Positions 7,359-12,494 of a stretch of DNA of 12,494 nt are shown here, piece after piece. The translations under genes were made by a program, and so were the position numbers. Position 1 is the stretch's first letter, and each line of letters begins with the position of its first letter. Under the pieces are notes generated by a model. The model had not been told where the DNA came from and did no database searches. It saw nothing but the letters and a program-made list of their open reading frames with translations. The DNA comes from Mesorhizobium sp. (GTDB taxonomy: Bacteria > Pseudomonadota > Alphaproteobacteria > Rhizobiales > Rhizobiaceae), in contig JAUYMV010000385.1 of assembly GCA_030698645.1 (NCBI GenBank), forward strand, positions 1-12,494, written 5' to 3'.

Positions 7359-8420
7359 ATGAAGACCATGCACAGCCGACGCAATTTCCTGAAGCAGGCA
7401 GGCCTCGTGACGGCGGGCGCCGCCGGGGCGACGACACTCGCTGCACCCGCCGTGATCGCGCAGGCTCCGATCAAATGGCGGCTGCAGACCTATGCCGGGG
7501 CCGCCCTCGGTCCGCACGTCACCAAGCCGGCGGTCGACATGTTCAACAAGGCGGCCAAGGGCGAGATGGAGATCGAACTCTACTACGCCGACCAGATCGT
7601 GCCGACGGGGGAACTGTTCCGCGCCATGCAGGCCGGTACGATCAACGCGGTGCACTCCGACGACGATTCGATGGCGGCGCCGGTCGAGATCTCGCTCTTC
7701 GGCGGCTACTTCCCGTTCGCCACCAAGCACATTCTCGACGTGCCGGTGCTGTTCCAGCAATATGGCTTGGCCGACATCTGGCGCGACGCCTATGCGAAAG
7801 CTGGCGGCGTGGTGTGGCTGTCGGCAGCCGGCCAGGACCCCTGCCACTTCAATACCAAGAAGCCGCTCAATAGCCTGGCCGACCTGCAGGGTCTGCGTCT
7901 CTACACGTTCCCGACAGCCGGCAAGTTCCTGGCGCAGTTCGGCGTGGTGCCCGTCTCCATCCCCTATGAGGACGTTCAAGTGGCGGTACAGACCGGCGAA
8001 CTCGACGGCATGTCCTGGTCGGGCATCACCGAGGACTACACGGTCGGATGGGCCGACGTGACCGATCACTTCACCACCAACAACATCTCGGGCGCCTGGA
8101 TCGGCTCGTGGTTCGTCAACGAGAAGAGCTGGGCCGACATCCCGGACCACCTGAAGCAGCTCTGGCTCGCCTGCGTCGATGCCAGCCATGAATATCGCAA
8201 CCAGTGGTACTGGGGCGGCGAGGCCAAGCTGCGCGCCACCGGCGACAAGCTGAAGCTGACGACGATTCCGGCAGCCGAATGGGCCGAGGTGGAGAATGCC
8301 GCGCTCAAATTCTGGGACGAGATCGCGGCCGAGAGCGAGCTGAAGGCAAAGGTCGTCGGCATCTTCAAGGAATACAACGAGATCCTGAAGAAGGCCGGCG
8401 GCGTCTACACGCAGGGCTGA
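7359..8420 (+). CDS. TRAP transporter solute-binding protein (DctP family), Tat-exported
   Basis: Periplasmic binding protein (353 residues) that delivers substrate to the TRAP permeases encoded just upstream. The signal has a clear twin-arginine motif, SRRNFLK, then a hydrophobic stretch and a likely cleavage after VIAQA, so it is probably folded before export. The ATG at 7359 has GGGG six bases upstream; the GTG at 7356 is also in frame but too close. Most TRAP binding proteins have an Arg in a G-L-K-x-R motif that clamps the ligand carboxylate. Here the segment reads DLQGLRLYTF with Tyr182 at that place. Pocket-forming loops are rich in acids and aromatics: HSDDDSM (99-105) and SWSGITEDYTVGW (from 219). 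This suggests a cationic or neutral ligand such as ethanolamine. Family certain, ligand inferred. Confidence 0.93.
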   Translation: MKTMHSRRNFLKQAGLVTAGAAGATTLAAPAVIAQAPIKWRLQTYAGAALGPHVTKPAVDMFNKAAKGEMEIELYYADQIVPTGELFRAMQAGTINAVHSDDDSMAAPVEISLFGGYFPFATKHILDVPVLFQQYGLADIWRDAYAKAGGVVWLSAAGQDPCHFNTKKPLNSLADLQGLRLYTFPTAGKFLAQFGVVPVSIPYEDVQVAVQTGELDGMSWSGITEDYTVGWADVTDHFTTNNISGAWIGSWFVNEKSWADIPDHLKQLWLACVDASHEYRNQWYWGGEAKLRATGDKLKLTTIPAAEWAEVENAALKFWDEIAAESELKAKVVGIFKEYNEILKKAGGVYTQG

Positions 8421-8436
8421 CGGAAAAGCACGACAT

Positions 8437-8470
8437 GGCCGCGGTCGAGATCCTGGTCTCGGCCGCGGTT
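8437..8470 (+). promoter_or_regulatory. Strong intercistronic hairpin after the binding-protein gene
   Basis: The arms CCGCGGTCGAGA (8439-8450) and TCTCGGCCGCGG (8457-8468) pair over 12 bases with one G-U, around a 6-base loop. Two more G-U pairs are possible at the base. It lies 16 bases past the binding-protein stop and 38 bases before the next start. Only two T follow, so it is not a standard terminator. A stable 3' hairpin here would protect the binding-protein mRNA and lower expression of the enzymes downstream; partial termination is the alternative. Confidence 0.6.
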
Positions 8471-8508
8471 AAGGCAATGGCCCGCACAAGCGCGCCAAGG
8501 GGGACCAA

Positions 8509-9879
8509 ATGGCCGGAAATCTGACCTTCGAACAGCTCAAGAAAAGCGTCGCGTCTGGCGACATCGACACCGTGCTTGCCTGCGCGGTGGACATGCAGGG
8601 TCGGCTGATCGGCAAACGGTTCCTGGCGAAGTATTTCGTCGAGTCGGCTTACGACGAGACACATGGCTGCAACTATCTGCTCGCCAACGACATCGACATG
8701 GAGCCGGTGCCGGGATACAAAGCGGCGAGCTGGTCGAAGGGCTATGGCGACTTCGTCATGAAGCCCGACCTGTCGACGATCCGCAACATTCCGTGGCTCG
8801 AAAAGACCGCGCTGCTGCTCTGCGACCTGCAGGACCATCACACGCATGACGACCTCGCCCACTCGCCCCGCGCGATCCTGCGCAAGCAGGTGGCAAGGCT
8901 GAAGGAGCGCGGCTATCTCGCCTATTTCGCATCCGAACTCGAGTTCTATCTGTTCAGCGAGACTTACGATTCCGCCCGCGCCAAGAACTGGCAGAACCTC
9001 GATACCGCGTCGCCCTATATCGGCGACTATCTGATCGGCATCACGACCAAGGAAGAAGGCGTGATGCGCCGGCTGCGCAACGAGATGGAGGCGGCCGGCA
9101 TCCCGATCGAGAACTCCAAGGGCGAATGGGGGCCCGGCCAGGAGGAGATCAACGTCCGCTACGCCGAAGTCCTGGAGATGGCCGACCGCCACGTCATCCT
9201 GAAGAACGGCGCCAAGGAGATCGCCTCCCAGGAGGGCAAGGCGATCTCGTTCATGTCGAAATACAATTACGGCCTCGCCGGCAATTCGAGCCACATCCAC
9301 AATTCGCTGTGGAGCGCCGACGGCAAGACGCCGCTCTTCTTCGACAAGAAGGGCGACTACACGCTGTCGACGCTCGGCCAGCAATGGGCGGCCGGACAGC
9401 TCAAATACGCCAAGGAGTTCACCTGGTTCCTGGCGCCCTACATCAACTCCTACAAGCGCTTCCAGTCGGGCACCTTTGCGCCGACAAAGATCATGTGGTC
9501 GGAAGACAACCGCACGGCCGGCTTCCGGCTCTGCGGCGAAGGCACCAAGGGCATCCGCATGGAATGCCGCATCGGCGGCGCCGACCTGAACCCCTATCTC
9601 GCCTTCGCGGCGCTGATCGCCTCCGGCCTGGCCGGCATCGACGAGAAGCTCGAACTGCAGAAGCCCTTCGTCGGCGACGCCTACCAGGCCTCGAAGCTGC
9701 CGGAGATCCCCAAGACATTGCGCGAGGCGACCGAAACGCTGGCGAAGTCGAAAATGCTGAAGGCGGCGCTCGGCGACGACGTCATCGAGCATTATGTCCA
9801 TACCGCGCGCTGGGAGCAGTTCGAATACGACCGGCGGATCACGGATTGGGAGCTGCACCGGGGATTCGAGAGATACTGA
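8509..9879 (+). CDS. Glutamine-synthetase-family ligase, probable gamma-glutamyl amine (ethanolamide) synthetase
   Basis: ATP-dependent ligase of 456 residues with the full GS fold. The N-terminal beta-grasp contains AVDMQGRLIGKR, as in the GlnT/PuuA/IpuC-like branch. Catalytic marks: SELEFYLF (Glu143/Glu145, metal), EWGPGQEE (206-213), NSSHIHNSLW with His262/His264, INSYKRFQSG, NRTAGFR (Arg335/Arg340), and RMECRIGGADLNPYLAF (from 350). The C-terminal NLYDLP-type tyrosine motif for adenylylation in ordinary GS-I is absent. The ATG at 8509 has AAGGGGG five bases upstream. In a TRAP-dehydrogenase operon this enzyme more likely joins glutamate to an imported amine than makes glutamine. The gamma-glutamyl amide would then feed the two dehydrogenases that follow. 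Nothing visible gives the amine; ethanolamine fits the oxidases best. Confidence 0.9.
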   Translation: MAGNLTFEQLKKSVASGDIDTVLACAVDMQGRLIGKRFLAKYFVESAYDETHGCNYLLANDIDMEPVPGYKAASWSKGYGDFVMKPDLSTIRNIPWLEKTALLLCDLQDHHTHDDLAHSPRAILRKQVARLKERGYLAYFASELEFYLFSETYDSARAKNWQNLDTASPYIGDYLIGITTKEEGVMRRLRNEMEAAGIPIENSKGEWGPGQEEINVRYAEVLEMADRHVILKNGAKEIASQEGKAISFMSKYNYGLAGNSSHIHNSLWSADGKTPLFFDKKGDYTLSTLGQQWAAGQLKYAKEFTWFLAPYINSYKRFQSGTFAPTKIMWSEDNRTAGFRLCGEGTKGIRMECRIGGADLNPYLAFAALIASGLAGIDEKLELQKPFVGDAYQASKLPEIPKTLREATETLAKSKMLKAALGDDVIEHYVHTARWEQFEYDRRITDWELHRGFERY

Positions 9880-9923
9880 GTACTTTGCCGCGCAGGCAGA
9901 GCGAAGCGACAAGAAGAGCCATC

Positions 9924-9940
9924 CGGAGTAACGCATCTTG
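9924..9940 (+). promoter_or_regulatory. Ribosome binding site and rare TTG start of the aldehyde dehydrogenase
   Basis: GGAG (9924-9927) precedes TTG (9938-9940) by ten bases. The first in-frame ATG is about 50 codons later, inside the conserved domain, so TTG is the likely start. This may reduce translation relative to neighbouring genes. Confidence 0.6.
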
Positions 9941-11323
9941 GACACCATCAGACTGACATCCCCGATCGACGGATCGATCTATGCCGAGCGGCCGGTCGCG
10001 ACCGACCAGGCGATCAATGCAGCGGTCGAGCGCGCCAAGGCGGCGCAGGCGAAATGGGTCGACACGCCGATCGCCGAACGCGGCAAATACATGCTGGCGA
10101 TGCTCGAAGCGCTGGTCGCGATGAGCGACGAGATCATCACCGAACTTGCCTGGCAGATGGGCAGGCCGACGCGCTATGGCGGCGAGTTCGGCGGCGTCAA
10201 GGAACGCACCAACTACATGGTGGAGATCGCCGAGCGGGCGCTGGCGCCGGTGATGGCGTCGGACCCCAAGCCCGGCTTCCGCCGCTATGTCAAGCGCGAG
10301 CCGCTCGGCGTGGTGATGGTCATTGCGCCGTGGAACTATCCCTATCTGACGGCGGTCAACACGATCGTTCCGGCGCTGATGGCGGGATCGGCCGTCATCC
10401 TCAAGCATGCGGCGCAGACGCTGCTGGTCGGCGAGCGCTTTCAGCAGGCCTTCGACAAGGCCGGCCTGCCGAAGGGCCTGTTCCAGAACATCGTGCTCAA
10501 CCACGGACAAACCGAGAGGCTGCTCGGATCCGGCAAGATCGATCACGTGAATTTCACCGGCTCCGTCGCCGGCGGCCGCGCCATCGAGAAGGCGGCGGCG
10601 GGCACCTTCATGACGCTCGGCCTCGAACTCGGCGGCAAGGACCCGGCTTACGTGCTGCCGGACGCCAAGATGGACCACGCCATCGCCAACCTCGTCGATG
10701 GGGCGTTCTACAATTCGGGCCAGTGCTGTTGCGGCATCGAGCGCATCTATGTGCACGAGAAGGTCTATGACGAATTCGTCGAGGGCGTCGTCGCCGAGAC
10801 GAAGAACTATGTCGTCGGAAATCCGCTCGATCAGGCCACCACGATGGGGCCGATGGCGCAGGCGCGCTTCGCCGATTTCATCCGCGAGCAGAAGGCCGAG
10901 GCGCTCCGCAAGGGCGCCATCGCGCACATCAACATGAAGGTCGACAAGGACGTCGCCGGCTCGCCCTACCTGGCGCCGGAGGTGCTCACCAATGTCGACC
11001 ACCAGATGAGCGTCATGCGCGAGGAGAGCTTTGGGCCGATCGTCGGCATCATGAAGGTGCGCAACGACGAGGAGGCGATCGCGCTGATGAACGACAGTCC
11101 ATATGGGCTGACGGCCTCGATCTGGACCGCCGACACTGACCACGCCGCCGCCATCGGCGACCGCGTCGAGACGGGCACCGTGTTCATGAACCGCTGCGAC
11201 TACATCGACCCGGCGCTGGTCTGGACCGGCGTCAAGAACACCGGCAAGGGCGCCGCCATGTCGGCGATCGGCTACGAGAACCTGACGCGGCCGAAATCGT
11301 ATCATCTCAGGGAAGCGATCTAG
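9938..11323 (+). CDS. NAD(P)-dependent aldehyde dehydrogenase
   Basis: Cytoplasmic oxidoreductase (461 residues, at the short end of the family) that oxidises an aldehyde to a carboxylate. Visible marks: PWNYPYLT with Asn133 and the cofactor lysine Lys156 (ILKHA, replacing the common LKPSE), FTGSVAGGR of the Rossmann fold, LELGGKDP with general base Glu230, and NSGQCCCGIERI with catalytic Cys264 inside a three-cysteine run. EESFGPIVG and NDSPYGLTASIW near the C-terminus are typical. It starts at TTG. It lies between the GS-like ligase and the iron alcohol dehydrogenase, so the substrate is probably the aldehyde made by the latter from a gamma-glutamylated amino alcohol. A semialdehyde substrate after amine oxidation is the alternative, but no amine oxidase is present. 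Confidence 0.93.
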   Translation: MDTIRLTSPIDGSIYAERPVATDQAINAAVERAKAAQAKWVDTPIAERGKYMLAMLEALVAMSDEIITELAWQMGRPTRYGGEFGGVKERTNYMVEIAERALAPVMASDPKPGFRRYVKREPLGVVMVIAPWNYPYLTAVNTIVPALMAGSAVILKHAAQTLLVGERFQQAFDKAGLPKGLFQNIVLNHGQTERLLGSGKIDHVNFTGSVAGGRAIEKAAAGTFMTLGLELGGKDPAYVLPDAKMDHAIANLVDGAFYNSGQCCCGIERIYVHEKVYDEFVEGVVAETKNYVVGNPLDQATTMGPMAQARFADFIREQKAEALRKGAIAHINMKVDKDVAGSPYLAPEVLTNVDHQMSVMREESFGPIVGIMKVRNDEEAIALMNDSPYGLTASIWTADTDHAAAIGDRVETGTVFMNRCDYIDPALVWTGVKNTGKGAAMSAIGYENLTRPKSYHLREAI

Positions 11324-11384
11324 ATGCGGCGCGGCGCGCCTGCATCGCCTTCAGCCTTCGTGCGTCAATCTTGAAAGCCGGAAC

Positions 11385-12494
11385 ATGACCAAGCTGTTTT
11401 CCAAATGGAACTACCCCACCACGATCCGCTTCGGCGCGGGGCGGATCTCCGAACTGCCGGACGCGGTCGCCTTCGCCGGCATCAAGCGGCCGCTCTTCGT
11501 CACAGATCCGGGGCTGGCGCGGCTTCCCGTCGTCGCCTCGACGCTGAAGATACTCGACGCGGCGAAGGTGCCCTACGGCGTGTTTTCGGACGTCAAGGCG
11601 AACCCCATCGAAGCCAATTTGACGGCCGGCATCGCGGCGTTCAAGAACGGCAAGCATGACGGCGTCATCGCGTTTGGCGGCGGCTCGGCGCTCGACCTCG
11701 GCAAGTTGATCGCCTTCCAGGCCGGCCAGACGCGTCCGGTGTGGGATTTCGAGGACATCGGCGACTGGTGGACGCGCGCGGACAGCGCGGCGATCGCGCC
11801 GATCGTCGCCGTGCCGACGACGGCCGGTACGGGCTCCGAGGTCGGTCGCGCCGCGGTGCTGACCCACGAGGAGACGCACACCAAGAAGATCATCTTCCAC
11901 CCGAAGCTCTTGCCGGTCATCGTCATCGCCGACCCGGAGCTCAGCGTCGGAATGCCGGCCTTCATCACCGTCGGCACGGGCATGGACGCTCTGGCGCATT
12001 GCCTCGAAGCCTATTGCGCGCCGGGCTATCACCCGATGGCGGACGGCATCGCGCTCGAGGGCATGCGCCTCGTCTTCGAGAACCTGCCCAAGGCCTATTC
12101 CAATGGCAAGGATATCACGGCGCGCGCACACATGATGAGCGCCGCGGCGATGGGCGCAACGGCCTTCCAGAAGGGACTGGGCGCGATCCACTCGCTGTCG
12201 CATCCGATCGGCGCGCTCTACGACACGCATCACGGCATGACCAATGCGGTGTTCATGCCCTACGTGCTCGCCTTCAACCGCGAGCCGGTGGAGGAGCGCA
12301 TCGCGCGCGCCGCCGCCTATCTCGGCATCAAGGGCGGTTTCGACGGCTTTGCCAAGGCGGTGCTGAAGCTGCGCAAGGACCTGAAGGTGCCGCACACGCT
12401 CGGCGGCCTCATCAAGGGCCTCGACATGGACAAGAAGCGGAAGGCGATGATCGCGGAAATGGCGGTGGCCGATCCGTCGACGGGGACAAACCCG
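11385..12494 (+). CDS. Iron-containing alcohol dehydrogenase (group III), 3' end outside window
   Basis: NAD(P)-dependent, metal-dependent alcohol/aldehyde oxidoreductase. There are 370 codons to the right edge without a stop; members are usually about 380-395 residues, so roughly 10-25 are missing. Nucleotide-binding marks are AFGGGSALDLGK and PTTAGTGSE. Metal ligands are Asp201, His205 (GMDALAHCLEAY), His269 (AIHSLSH) and His283 (THHG). Their spacing of 4, 64 and 14 matches FucO-type enzymes (Asp196, His200, His263, His277), so the site looks intact. The ATG at 11385 is 61 bases after the aldehyde dehydrogenase stop, with a modest GAAAG seven bases upstream. By context it would oxidise the hydroxyl of a gamma-glutamylated amino alcohol. 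The reverse, aldehyde-reducing direction is possible. Confidence 0.93.
   Translation, partial: MTKLFSKWNYPTTIRFGAGRISELPDAVAFAGIKRPLFVTDPGLARLPVVASTLKILDAAKVPYGVFSDVKANPIEANLTAGIAAFKNGKHDGVIAFGGGSALDLGKLIAFQAGQTRPVWDFEDIGDWWTRADSAAIAPIVAVPTTAGTGSEVGRAAVLTHEETHTKKIIFHPKLLPVIVIADPELSVGMPAFITVGTGMDALAHCLEAYCAPGYHPMADGIALEGMRLVFENLPKAYSNGKDITARAHMMSAAAMGATAFQKGLGAIHSLSHPIGALYDTHHGMTNAVFMPYVLAFNREPVEERIARAAAYLGIKGGFDGFAKAVLKLRKDLKVPHTLGGLIKGLDMDKKRKAMIAEMAVADPSTGTNP

Noticed and set aside
8437..8470. Rho-independent terminator ending the operon after the binding-protein gene
   Set aside because: Only two T residues follow the stem and the next gene starts 38 bases on with a good ribosome binding site, so a full stop is unlikely.
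8509..11323. Puu-type putrescine pathway
   Set aside because: The ligase and aldehyde dehydrogenase would fit, but the gamma-glutamylputrescine oxidase (PuuB) and PuuD hydrolase are missing, and an alcohol dehydrogenase is present instead.
11324..11374. Tiny open frame between the aldehyde and alcohol dehydrogenase genes
   Set aside because: Sixteen codons starting immediately after the stop, with no conserved features visible. It was judged to be chance.

Overview
The window looks like chromosomal DNA from an alphaproteobacterium, most likely a member of the Rhizobiales (Hyphomicrobiales). The evidence is high GC with strong third-position GC bias, GTG and TTG starts, a Tat-exported TRAP binding protein, and the gene families present. 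No lookup was possible, so the genus is not assigned. All ten protein-coding genes are tightly packed. No tRNA, rRNA, insertion sequence or CRISPR array was seen.

Left part (1-3521, minus strand): a two-gene RND efflux operon. A periplasmic adaptor (membrane fusion protein) comes first, followed 20 bases later by an HAE1/AcrB-type inner-membrane permease. The permease is cut by the left edge, with 771 codons present and the C-terminal quarter missing. A 206-base intergenic region upstream (3522-3727) carries nested ATGAC/GTCAT inverted repeats that look like an operator.

Middle (3728-4694): an RpiR-family regulator on the minus strand, divergent from a long plus-strand operon. Its SIS domain lacks the usual Ser/Thr phosphosugar-binding residues. 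The 133-base divergent region holds a candidate promoter and a small inverted repeat.

Right part (4695-12494, plus strand): a seven-gene probable operon running off the right edge. The order is an N-formylglutamate amidohydrolase-family hydrolase, TRAP small permease, TRAP large permease, Tat-exported TRAP solute-binding protein, glutamine-synthetase-like ligase, aldehyde dehydrogenase, and iron-containing alcohol dehydrogenase (about the last dozen residues missing). The first four genes overlap or nearly touch. The last three have gaps of 58-88 bases, one of which holds a strong hairpin.

The most interesting reading is that this operon takes up and catabolises a small amino alcohol, with ethanolamine the leading candidate, by glutamylation. 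TRAP would import it, the GS-like ligase would make a gamma-glutamyl amide, and the iron alcohol dehydrogenase would oxidise the hydroxyl to an aldehyde. The aldehyde dehydrogenase would then give gamma-glutamylglycine, and the FGase-family hydrolase would release glycine and glutamate. Loss of the canonical carboxylate-binding arginine in the binding protein (Tyr182 instead) fits a cationic ligand. From memory, an ethanolamine-bound TRAP protein and a related nitrogen-scavenging pathway were reported from Chromohalobacter salexigens. The general idea may therefore be described already, while the regulator and the assignment of the hydrolase here are inference.
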